Source of the DNA: Oligoflexia bacterium
Lineage (GTDB): Bacteria > Bdellovibrionota > UBA1018
Reading direction: 5' to 3'
DNA length: 64,000 nt
Assembly (NCBI GenBank): GCA_014376785.1
Contig: JACMQW010000066.1
Coordinates: 1 to 64,000, forward strand
In this document: positions 56,339-64,000 of the stretch, piece after piece
Layout of the letters: every line of letters starts with the position of its first letter
Numbering within the stretch: the first letter of the stretch is position 1
The notes under the pieces: model-generated
The model's input: only the letters and a program-made list of their open reading frames with translations
What the model was told of the DNA's origin: nothing
Databases searched by the model: none
Made by a program: the position numbers and the translations under genes

Positions 56339-57401
56339 GGTATAGGTCCTCCAGTCCATGCACATCACGCGCGAGTTCTGGAATTCGCACGTAAAAAAGT
56401 TTTTCAAGTTCACTTCCCCGCTGGGCATTTGCAGCAGCTCTTAAATCCTGATAAGCCACATTCTCCCGAGCTTTCAGTGCGTCGATGAGTTTCTCGGCCT
56501 CGTCCGCGGGAGGGGTGTTCGTGGTGAGGTGGCCAAGCGAGCGGTTGAGCAGCACGCCATCAAAATGAAATCCGCGTTCTCGGATTTGCGCAAGGAAATG
56601 ACCGATTTCGGGAGCGCTCTCCGGAGTTGGTGCAGCCACCATGAGAAAGCCCACTTCGTCTGATCCGAGCAGGTCGTGGATCGCATGTAACTTTTTTAAG
56701 AAGTTTTCCTGCACTTCAAACATCGCCCCACCGAAATCAAAAAGCTGGTGAATGAATCCAGCTCCGGTCAGCCTCTCCAAAATACTAAAGGTTTTTCGCA
56801 TACCGAATGCGAGCAGACGGTTCGCCGGTATGACGAGAAAACGGATAAACTTTTCTTCGAAAAATTTCGCCATGAGTTGGGGCGCTTCGAGGAAGGATAA
56901 TGTGTTACGGCTCGGAGGTGTATCCAGAATGACTAAGTCGTAATCACTTCTGGAGTAGAAATACATCAACTCTTCCAGGGCCAGGTATTCGTTCGTGCCG
57001 GAAAATTCTTGTGAAAACGTTTTCAAGATTGGGTTTTTGAAAATGCGCTGAACGGCTTCTTCTTTCGTCGTCAGTGAGCGAATCAAACGTTCAAAACTCT
57101 CGGCGCTTTTTGGCATCAGCGCAAAAAGCTTTCCGGAAACCTCTCTACCCGACGCTTTTTCAAGCGCGGCGGTTAGATCTGTCGGTTCGTGGCCGAGTGA
57201 TTCTAACCCCAATGAAGTTGCCAAACGTTTTGCGGGGTCGATGGTGATCACGATTACTCGTTTCCCTTCACACGCAGCCCTTACGGCGAGGCTTGCGCTG
57301 ACGGTGGTTTTGCCGACACCGCCCGTTCCACAAGTAATCAGGACGCGGCGACGGCGAATGGCAGATTCCAATCCTGGACTTTGCGCAGCGTTTTTGTTCA
57401 T
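56304..57401 (-). CDS. ArsA/GET3-family ATPase, paralog A
   Basis: CGTGGVGKTTVSASLAVRAACEGKRVIVITIDPAKRLATSLG; DTPPSRNTLSFLEAP. Confidence 0.9.
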   Translation of the reverse strand: MNKNAAQSPGLESAIRRRRVLITCGTGGVGKTTVSASLAVRAACEGKRVIVITIDPAKRLATSLGLESLGHEPTDLTAALEKASGREVSGKLFALMPKSAESFERLIRSLTTKEEAVQRIFKNPILKTFSQEFSGTNEYLALEELMYFYSRSDYDLVILDTPPSRNTLSFLEAPQLMAKFFEEKFIRFLVIPANRLLAFGMRKTFSILERLTGAGFIHQLFDFGGAMFEVQENFLKKLHAIHDLLGSDEVGFLMVAAPTPESAPEIGHFLAQIRERGFHFDGVLLNRSLGHLTTNTPPADEAEKLIDALKARENVAYQDLRAAANAQRGSELEKLFYVRIPELARDVHGLEDLYHVSRLFEPAPL

Positions 57402-58315
57402 TTTGCACCTTCGCTTTTTGAAAGGAGCGCCGTTACCTCCGCCACCACACCCGAAAAAGAATGGGTAATTCGTGGCGGAAAAAAAGGAACACGGAGATAA
57501 GAAATTTTTTTCCACTCCGCCAAGTTTTCTTTCTCGAGCCTAGACTTCCGATAAGCGTGCTCTGCCGCCGTGCGGGCCTCGGGCAATGCTTCCGAAAAAG
57601 GCCCCGCATTCGACGTCGGTGCAGGGAATAACCGGTTAGCCACAAAGAAAATGTCGGATTTCGGAAAGATGCGAACGATGTGGTCGCGGAGTTCTAAAGA
57701 TTCCACGAGTGGCATCTCTTCGGCTAGAGAAATGACCGCATGACCGACTTCTTTTGGATCTGAAAACGTTTTGATCATGTCGCTTGCATCTTTCGCAAGT
57801 GGACTGCCATCGAAGAGTGCGCCCCAATTGAAGAGCGATTGGAACATCGTTAAGCCATGCCCGGTCGCTGGCATGTCGATCACGATTCGAGCGTAATTTT
57901 TTCGTTCGTACCAAATTTTACCGAGCAGCACGAGTTCACGAATTCCCGGGGCAGCTTTTGCGAGGTAGCGCATGAAGCGGTTTTGGAGAAACACTTTCAC
58001 CAGTCGCGGAGCACCGATTTTAATTCCTGCGTATTCTTCGAAAGCAGAAGTGGCTTCGTTGTTTAAGTGATGGAGGGTAGGCGAAAGGACGGCGAGGTCG
58101 AATGGGGCCCGCAGAGGGTCTTCGATGGAGACGAGAAGGGTCTTTTCTTTCTTCGACAACACCTGCGCATAGGCGTGTGCCAGGGTAGATTTTCCGACAC
58201 CGCCTTTACCCTGGACGAAGAGAAACTGTTTTCTAAATGCTGCGCTTTCAGAAACCTCAGCAGAGCGCTTTTCCGGTGATATCTCCGGCGATAGGGATGA
58301 TTCGAGGTCAGTCAT
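57398..58315 (-). CDS. ArsA/GET3-family ATPase, paralog B
   Basis: VQGKGGVGKSTLAHAYAQVLSK; IVIDMPATGHGLTMFQS; ATGA overlap with paralog A. Confidence 0.88.
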   Translation of the reverse strand: MTDLESSLSPEISPEKRSAEVSESAAFRKQFLFVQGKGGVGKSTLAHAYAQVLSKKEKTLLVSIEDPLRAPFDLAVLSPTLHHLNNEATSAFEEYAGIKIGAPRLVKVFLQNRFMRYLAKAAPGIRELVLLGKIWYERKNYARIVIDMPATGHGLTMFQSLFNWGALFDGSPLAKDASDMIKTFSDPKEVGHAVISLAEEMPLVESLELRDHIVRIFPKSDIFFVANRLFPAPTSNAGPFSEALPEARTAAEHAYRKSRLEKENLAEWKKISYLRVPFFPPRITHSFSGVVAEVTALLSKSEGAK

Positions 58316-58440
58316 GAAAAAAGTTCCTGAGCCGGGATGTAATCATACGGTGCTAGGCGTTTCCAGGGAACAATTCGACCTTGCTGTTTAGATTCAGGGA
58401 CCGTTAAATGTGGGAACATCTCAGATGGAGGAGAACTTTT

Positions 58441-59043
58441 ATGCGTGCGCGTCAATCCCTGTATTTCTTGGTTTTAGCAGCTTCTTTCGGTCTCAGTGCC
58501 TGTGGCCCGAAGGCGTTTACCAAAGGGGAGTATGACGATCCGACGCGAGTCGAACTTCTCGACGATAAATTCAACGAAGCTGACATGCAATCCATGGCGG
58601 ATACCATGGTGAAATCGATGGTGGCTTGCCCCGAAATCGATAAAGCGGCGCAGCGTCCGGTCGTCATTGTCGACGGGGTCAAGAACAATACCGAAGAGCA
58701 CATCGACATGCAGTCTCTGACGGACAAAATTCGCACGGCGCTGATTAAAACGCGTCGGGTAAAGTTTGTGGATAAAGAAGCTCGTGGAACGCTCGATGAA
58801 GAGTACCGCTACAATGAAGCAGGAAACGTGGCGAAAGAGAAAGCCAAGAAGCGCGGAAAACAAACCGGTGCAGACTACGTCCTCCGCGGAGCGATGGCGA
58901 CGAATATCCAGCAAGTCGGGAACGATAAATTTATTTATTACAAGCTGACGATGAATCTGACGAATTTAGAATCGTCTGAGATCGACTGTACGGAAGAGAA
59001 AGAACTCCGTAAAAAATACCGCCGTCGTAGCATCGGCCTTTAA
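58441..59043 (+). CDS. LpoB-like lipoprotein
   Basis: Lipobox LSACG; RPVVIVDGVKNNTEEHIDMQSLTDKIRTALI; GGAGGAG SD before ATG 58441. Confidence 0.82.
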   Translation: MRARQSLYFLVLAASFGLSACGPKAFTKGEYDDPTRVELLDDKFNEADMQSMADTMVKSMVACPEIDKAAQRPVVIVDGVKNNTEEHIDMQSLTDKIRTALIKTRRVKFVDKEARGTLDEEYRYNEAGNVAKEKAKKRGKQTGADYVLRGAMATNIQQVGNDKFIYYKLTMNLTNLESSEIDCTEEKELRKKYRRRSIGL

Positions 59044-59048
59044 CGGGA

Positions 59049-60326
59049 ATGCATACCGCCTCACGGACTCGTCGCATCGCTTTCCTGGTCAGCATTCTGA
59101 GCTGTTTTGGGCTTTTTTCCTGCTCGAGCGCTCGAATGAACGATACGGAGAGCGATGCACTTTTTCGTTCAGGAAGGTACGAGGCGTCATCGACGCGTCT
59201 CCGTGCAGGTCTCGAGAAGGAAGGCGTCGATGGACGGGATGGCCTGCTCTACCTTTTAGACCTCGGCTTATCCGAGCATTCGGCTGGGAAAGTGGATGAA
59301 GCGATTAAAGCTTTTCGACTCGCCGATCAAACCGCGGAAATCAAAGATTACACGAGCCTTTCTACCGAGACAGCGACCCTACTCACCACCGATCAGATCA
59401 AACAGTACAAGGGTGAAGATTTTGAAAATGTTCTCATCAACGTCTACCTCGCGATGGATTACGCCGCAAAAGGGGACCGCGAATCCGCGATTGTCGAAGC
59501 AAAGCGAGTGAATCGAAAACTCTATTTGATGAATACCGAAGGAAAGCGAAAGTACGCTCAAAACGCGTTTGCTCGTTACCTCTCCGGAATCCTCTATGAA
59601 GCGGACCGAAATTATAACGACGCTTACGTCGATTATAAACTCACTGCGGAACTTCTTCCGAAGTTCCCAGGCATTGGACGTGACCTCTGGGCCATGGCAT
59701 GGAAGATGGGAGATCGGGACGATAGGGAACGATGGGAAAAAGAGTTTCCCATCACTGAGGCTGAAAAAAACGCGGCGAAAGCGCGGGTCTCTTTAGCACG
59801 CCCAGCGGAAATCGTCGTTCTCTACGAAAATGGGATTTCACCGCGCAAGATTCCTGACGCGGGTTTTCATTCCATTCCGAAATTTTTTCCGCGCGCAAAT
59901 CCGGTGAAGGTGGGGATGGCCTCCGTTTCCTCTGATCCGTCCGGGGAATCTTTCGAGGCAAAAACAAACGTGCTCATGGATATCGAAGCCGTCGCCATCG
60001 AAAATCTCAGAGAAAAATGGGGCGGCTTACTCGCGAAGAAACTTGCAGGAGCTGGCCTAAAAATCGGACTGGGCGCTTATGTGAATTCGAAAACCAAGGA
60101 TAGCGGGTTAGGAACCTTACTTGCTCTCGCTTTGGACGCTTCCGATCAAGCCGACACGCGTTCGTGGAACTTACTGCCCCGGGACCTTCAAGTCGCGCGT
60201 TTCCCCGTAAAGGGTGGGACTTACACGGTTAAACTCTCACCATTGGGTGCGTCACCACTTCCAGCGAAAACGGTTCAAGTGAAACCGGGCGAAAAGGCTT
60301 TCGTGACGTTTCGGTATATGCCGTAA
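59049..60326 (+). CDS. COG3014-like lipoprotein
   Basis: Lipobox FSCSS; AMDYAAKGDRESAIVEAKRVNRKL; SGILYEADRNYNDAYVDYKLTAEL; next to LpoB-like gene. Confidence 0.78.
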   Translation: MHTASRTRRIAFLVSILSCFGLFSCSSARMNDTESDALFRSGRYEASSTRLRAGLEKEGVDGRDGLLYLLDLGLSEHSAGKVDEAIKAFRLADQTAEIKDYTSLSTETATLLTTDQIKQYKGEDFENVLINVYLAMDYAAKGDRESAIVEAKRVNRKLYLMNTEGKRKYAQNAFARYLSGILYEADRNYNDAYVDYKLTAELLPKFPGIGRDLWAMAWKMGDRDDRERWEKEFPITEAEKNAAKARVSLARPAEIVVLYENGISPRKIPDAGFHSIPKFFPRANPVKVGMASVSSDPSGESFEAKTNVLMDIEAVAIENLREKWGGLLAKKLAGAGLKIGLGAYVNSKTKDSGLGTLLALALDASDQADTRSWNLLPRDLQVARFPVKGGTYTVKLSPLGASPLPAKTVQVKPGEKAFVTFRYMP

Positions 60327-60364
60327 ATAGGCAGGAACGGAAGGGCTCGGCCGTCGAGAAAGAT

Positions 60365-60553
60365 TTAATAAGCGCCGAAGAAAATCGCGAGTTGGTATGC
60401 GACCCAGAAAGATCCGGCGATTCCGGTGACTGCACCTACCGAACAAGCAAAAACAAATAGAAAGGCCGAGACCTGATTTCCGAGGACTTTATCGAGCATT
60501 TCTTTGGCTTGTTCCATGTGGTCCAGATTGACTGATTCCGATCCAGAATTCAA
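60365..60553 (-). CDS. Small single-TM protein downstream of ctaA
   Basis: SAFLFVFACSVGAVTGIAGSFWVAYQLAIFFGAY; overlaps the ctaA stop; ATG at 60517 is an alternative start. Confidence 0.5.
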   Translation of the reverse strand: MNSGSESVNLDHMEQAKEMLDKVLGNQVSAFLFVFACSVGAVTGIAGSFWVAYQLAIFFGAY

Positions 60554-61626
60554 GGAGTGTGCGACGCGTTAAATCGCTTGAGCGTATGGGCCATCAGCGT
60601 GAGGACCATCACGATGAGAGCCGCCCCGAATTGGTGGAGCACTCCCAGGGCGACGGGGACGGCGTAAACGAGCGTGAGGACACCGACTAGAAATTGGAAA
60701 ATCGTGAGGTGGGCGAGCAGGGTGACGATTCGTCTCACTTCGCCCCGCGGGGTTTTTAATTTTAGAATCCAAATCCAAAGCCCATTTGCCACAATGAAGG
60801 CCGCCCATCCGAGGCTTCGGTGGATCCATTGGACAGTGGCCGGGTTCTCGACGAAGTTCAGCCAAGCGGGTTCGAAACTGAGAAAGTTCGAAGGGATGAC
60901 CGATCCCGCCATGAGGGGGAATGTGTTGAAAGCCTTTCCGGCCTTCATGCCCGCCACGAAGGCACCGTAAGTGATTTGCAGACCGAACAGGCTGGCGACC
61001 CAAGGAAACTTGCCGCGCAAAAAACGAGCAGCGATTTCTTGGTCGGATTTCACCTGAGTTTGACCTACAAAAACGGACCGCGTCAGCCAGACGAAATAAG
61101 CGAGGATCGAGAGAGCGAGGGAAAGGTGCGCGGCTAGCCGGAAGTGACTGACTGAAGTGCGTTCCGAAAGTCCTGATTTCACCATGAACCAGCCGAGCGC
61201 ACCTTGGGCACCGCCAAAGAGAAAACCGATGGCCACGCGGGCCGCGAGGCGTTTCGTGATTTTTTTCCTCGCAAAGAGGATCACTCCAGGAATCAGCACC
61301 ACGAATCCAATCAACCTGCCGACGAGTCGATGGAACCATTCCCAGAAATAAAGCGTCTTAAACTCCGCGAGTGAAATCGACGAATTCACGAGCTTGAATT
61401 GGGGAATGTTCTGGTACTTTGCGAAAGCGAGATTCCAGCCCTCGGAATCGAGCGGAGGAATGGCTCCCATGATCGGAGCCCAGTCCGTGATCGAGAGTCC
61501 CGACCCGGTCAGTCTCGTGATGCCTCCGATCGACACCATTAACGTAATCACGATGCAAATCGACAATAGCCAGAGTCGAACTGCGGGAACGTTATTTTTT
61601 AGATCATCGTTTTCTAGAGTAAACAT
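60550..61626 (-). CDS. ctaA: Heme A synthase (COX15/CtaA)
   Basis: GGITRLTGSGLSITDWAPIMGAIPP, EWFHRLVGR, RSLGW histidine motifs. Confidence 0.95.
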   Translation of the reverse strand: MFTLENDDLKNNVPAVRLWLLSICIVITLMVSIGGITRLTGSGLSITDWAPIMGAIPPLDSEGWNLAFAKYQNIPQFKLVNSSISLAEFKTLYFWEWFHRLVGRLIGFVVLIPGVILFARKKITKRLAARVAIGFLFGGAQGALGWFMVKSGLSERTSVSHFRLAAHLSLALSILAYFVWLTRSVFVGQTQVKSDQEIAARFLRGKFPWVASLFGLQITYGAFVAGMKAGKAFNTFPLMAGSVIPSNFLSFEPAWLNFVENPATVQWIHRSLGWAAFIVANGLWIWILKLKTPRGEVRRIVTLLAHLTIFQFLVGVLTLVYAVPVALGVLHQFGAALIVMVLTLMAHTLKRFNASHTP

Positions 61627-61652
61627 CGAAAACTTCCGCGGGAAACTCTGGG

Positions 61653-62348
61653 TTATTTTGTTGCAAGTGCCTTGGAAATGGCTGCTTCGAGCTCAGGACT
61701 ATCCGGCTCGACTTTCGACAGGTAGCGACCGATGATTTTGCCGTCGCGGCCGATCAGAAATTTTTCGAAATTCCAACTCACGTCGCCTTTGGCCGGCGCG
61801 TTTTCGGTTAGGTATTTGTAAAGCGGCTGGATGTCAGAGCCCTTCACGCTCGCTTTTTCAAAAAGCGGAAAGCTGACTTTAAAAGTGCGTTCGCAAAACT
61901 GTTTGATTTCTGCGTTTGAGCCAGGCTCTTGGGCACCAAAGTTATTTGCCGGAAAACCTAAAACTTCCAGACCCGCTTTTTGGTGTTTCGTATAAAGTTC
62001 TTGGAGGCCTTTGTACTGTTTTGTGTAACCGCATTCGCTGGCGGTGTTCACAATCAGAAGAACTTTCCCCCGGTAAGAAGACAATGCGGTCGCCTGAGGA
62101 TCTTTCGATCCAGGCACGTTGATGCGTTTTACTTCGAAGTCATAAACACTCGTAGCAGTTTTATTCGCGGCCACTTTTTCAGAAACTTTACTTCCTACTT
62201 TTCCGCCGGAGGCGGAATCAGCTACAGTTGCGCCGGAGGCGGATTCAATAACAGTTGCGCCAGAGGCGGATTCAATCGGGTTCACAGTCATAAATCCTCC
62301 GGTTAAAAGAAGGGCAAAAGTGGGGAGAGTCAGAAGAGTGGCGCGCAT
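61653..62348 (-). CDS. Exported glutathione peroxidase family protein
   Basis: Signal peptide; NTASECGYTKQYKGLQELY, GFPANNFGAQEPGSNAEI, WNFEKFLIGRDG. Confidence 0.92.
   Translation of the reverse strand: MRATLLTLPTFALLLTGGFMTVNPIESASGATVIESASGATVADSASGGKVGSKVSEKVAANKTATSVYDFEVKRINVPGSKDPQATALSSYRGKVLLIVNTASECGYTKQYKGLQELYTKHQKAGLEVLGFPANNFGAQEPGSNAEIKQFCERTFKVSFPLFEKASVKGSDIQPLYKYLTENAPAKGDVSWNFEKFLIGRDGKIIGRYLSKVEPDSPELEAAISKALATK
62208..62279 (-). repeat. 27-bp tandem repeat in the peroxidase linker
   Basis: GGAGGCGGAWTCARYWACAGTTGCGCC at 62208-62234 and 62235-62261 plus partial; encodes (I/A)(E/D)SASG(A/G)(T/K)V x3. Confidence 0.9.
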
Positions 62349-62393
62349 ATTTGCTTACGAAACACCCGCTGAACCTCGCAGTCCAGCTTTACT

Positions 62394-62422
62394 TTGAGGA
62401 ATCTGAGACTGTCCTTTAGACT
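62394..62422 (+). promoter_or_regulatory. Promoter TTGAGG-N17-TAGACT, 6 nt from ATG 62429
   Basis: Same geometry as at bamA. Confidence 0.45.
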
Positions 62423-62428
62423 GGAAGG

Positions 62429-63256
62429 ATGCGAACTCGCAGTCTCATTGGCTTCGTTCTCTTTTTCCTCCCGCTCTCTACCGGTGCGGCGCCTCTTGGG
62501 TGCCCTCTCTGGCTCAGGAATGATGCGGAGTTGCGGGGTGCCCTGGCGCCGCGCTTACGTGCGATTCTCGAGTCCTCCCGAATTCAGCGACTGGCCATTC
62601 GCGGCGAAGAACGCCAGATCATTTTTTTCAAGGCCTTAGACCGGGCCTTTCGGGAACCGGGCGAATGGAAGAAAGCCAGATTTGGCACTTGGAAAGTTGA
62701 CGCTCGCGTGACGATAGACGGGGAGCAAGTTCGGCTAACCTTCAAGAATGCGGGGCTGCCAGTCCGCGGATCTGAGAAACTCAGGCGCGAGGATTTTCTC
62801 CAGTTTCTCAGTGCTCAAATGGAGTGGTTGGCAAGGGCCCGGGCGGCAGGAAAATTCAGCGGCATCGAAATTTTTGCCGAAGACCTGCGTTCGACCCGTT
62901 TGATCGAAGAGCTCACTTCGATTGGGTTCTCCAAGGCGGGCAAGAACGGAAAATACTGTGCGCTGACTGGGCTCATTGGTTTCGGCGCCGGGGCGGGAAT
63001 CGGGGCCTTGGAAGGTTACGGGTATTTCTTCATAAACGAAAACAGCATGGATGCCATTTCCGCTCGTGATCAAAAAAGGCGATTTGAAACGGATGTGATA
63101 AAATTTCCGGTCGTTTCGGGCGTGGTCGGGGGAATGATTGCAGCGGGCACCCTCTGTCTGGACCGCAAAGGTTATAACTTCGAGTGGAAGTTGCAAAATG
63201 ATCCGGTGAAAGCGTTGGAAGCGTCTGAGCAGGTCGGGCACGATCTGGCAGAGTGA
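62429..63256 (+). CDS. Secreted/membrane hypothetical protein (275 aa)
   Basis: Signal peptide MRTRSLIGFVLFFLPLSTGAAP; hydrophobic GLIGFGAGAGIGALEGYGYFF segment. Confidence 0.65.
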   Translation: MRTRSLIGFVLFFLPLSTGAAPLGCPLWLRNDAELRGALAPRLRAILESSRIQRLAIRGEERQIIFFKALDRAFREPGEWKKARFGTWKVDARVTIDGEQVRLTFKNAGLPVRGSEKLRREDFLQFLSAQMEWLARARAAGKFSGIEIFAEDLRSTRLIEELTSIGFSKAGKNGKYCALTGLIGFGAGAGIGALEGYGYFFINENSMDAISARDQKRRFETDVIKFPVVSGVVGGMIAAGTLCLDRKGYNFEWKLQNDPVKALEASEQVGHDLAE

Positions 63257-63292
63257 TCGTCGAGCAGCTCAAATCTGCTGCGTCTTTTCCCG

Positions 63293-64000
63293 CTACTTTC
63301 GACGAAGCCAAACGGCTTTGATTGGAATCCCGTCTTTAATAAAAAGTTTTTCGAAAAGCGTGACGGCAGGGATCTCGAGCTTAAGCGGTTCAGGATTTCC
63401 CGCGTGAAGATCGAGGGTTTCTTTCTCAACCGTCCAAACATCGCCCGTCTTTGCAATTTCTTCCTGCATCCAAGAATAGTAGCCGGCGTGATCCGTTTTA
63501 ATGTGAAATAAGCCCCCAGATTTTACAACGACGGCTGCATCTCGAAGGGTCGATTCTTTCAGAAAGCGATTCTTCCACTGCGCTTTTTTCGGCCATGGGT
63601 CCGGGAAGTAAAGGTGCAGAACATCGATCTCGCCCGGCCCGAACATGAACTTTAGACGTTCCACATTCGCTCTGAAAAAGAGTAAATTTTTCAATCCCTT
63701 CGCCGCGACTTTTTCAGCACCGCGGTAGATGATTTTAAATTTCCAATCGATGCCAATGTAAAGTTTTTCCGGATTATTTTCCGCCCAAGCGCGAGTGACG
63801 TGTCCCGTATTGCAGCCGATCTCAACATGCAGCTCCCCGTGAGGCCGCGCGGTTTCGAATTTGTTCCGCCAGTGTCCCGCAAATTCCTCCGTCCCATGAT
63901 CGGAAAAAGCGATCTGCGGAAATTCGGCGAGCTTTGCAGAGTAGGGGTTCCGAGCCTTCCCATAACGGTAAGTAGGATCAGAGAGGGGAACGCGGCTTTG
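63293..64000 (-). CDS. trmB: tRNA (guanine-N7-)-methyltransferase, start outside window
   Basis: The frame stays open to the window edge: ...RNPYSAKLAEF...GELHVEIGCNTGHVTRAWAENNPEKLYIGIDWKFK...LHLYFPDPWPKKAQWKNRFL. Track ORF 63293..63694 is only the 3' part. Confidence 0.92.
   Translation of the reverse strand, partial: QSRVPLSDPTYRYGKARNPYSAKLAEFPQIAFSDHGTEEFAGHWRNKFETARPHGELHVEIGCNTGHVTRAWAENNPEKLYIGIDWKFKIIYRGAEKVAAKGLKNLLFFRANVERLKFMFGPGEIDVLHLYFPDPWPKKAQWKNRFLKESTLRDAAVVVKSGGLFHIKTDHAGYYSWMQEEIAKTGDVWTVEKETLDLHAGNPEPLKLEIPAVTLFEKLFIKDGIPIKAVWLRRK

Noticed and set aside
63691-63963. 90-aa ORF and apparent truncated trmB (63293..63694)
   Set aside because: No frameshift: the trmB frame is open from 63293 to the window edge; the track used an internal TTG because the true start is outside.
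1-64000. CRISPR arrays, transposons, integrases, prophage or classic defence genes
   Set aside because: No regularly spaced repeats and no such proteins in the ORF list; tandem repeats present are coding.

Overview
The 64 kb window reads as an ordinary, gene-dense, mostly housekeeping segment of a Gram-negative chromosome. The style is Bdellovibrionota/deltaproteobacteria-like; this taxon is inferred from gene content and not verified. It opens with the 3' part of a 5S rRNA and its terminator. Main blocks: a Gly/Tyr-repeat secreted protein followed by an HTTM pair; trxB-lysS-lolC/E-lolD; a bamA-ompH-lpxD-fabZ-lpxA-lpxB-lpxK envelope cluster plus two glycosyltransferases; two tandem secreted HExxHxxG zincins; rpsA; sppA; rsmB; an Rsm22-like methyltransferase; ssb; an L,D-transpeptidase; mpl; a signalling cluster (PEGA Ser/Thr kinase, OmpR-type regulator, HD-GYP, SpoIIE phosphatase); an M3 peptidase; a coupled minus-strand operon joining two ArsA/GET3-like ATPases with a TPR protein, GshA, cystathionine beta-synthase and a trans-sulfuration lyase; LpoB/COG3014 lipoproteins; ctaA; an exported glutathione peroxidase; and trmB, cut by the window end. 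No CRISPR, transposase, integrase or prophage was seen. Best leads: (1) a recurring promoter geometry (TTGAnn-N17/18-TAnnnn-N6/7-start codon, no Shine-Dalgarno) suggesting leaderless mRNAs for bamA, ssb, mpl, an L,D-transpeptidase and others, where several TTG 'starts' in the ORF track are really -35 boxes; (2) the ArsA-pair/thiol-synthesis operon; (3) an untracked 34-aa, 50% Lys/Arg peptide gene with its own promoter and terminator beside the rRNA operon; (4) a repeat-rich GYG protein; (5) a pair of face-to-face overlapping divergent promoters near 30.97 kb. No strong evidence of a wholly new defence-type system was found.
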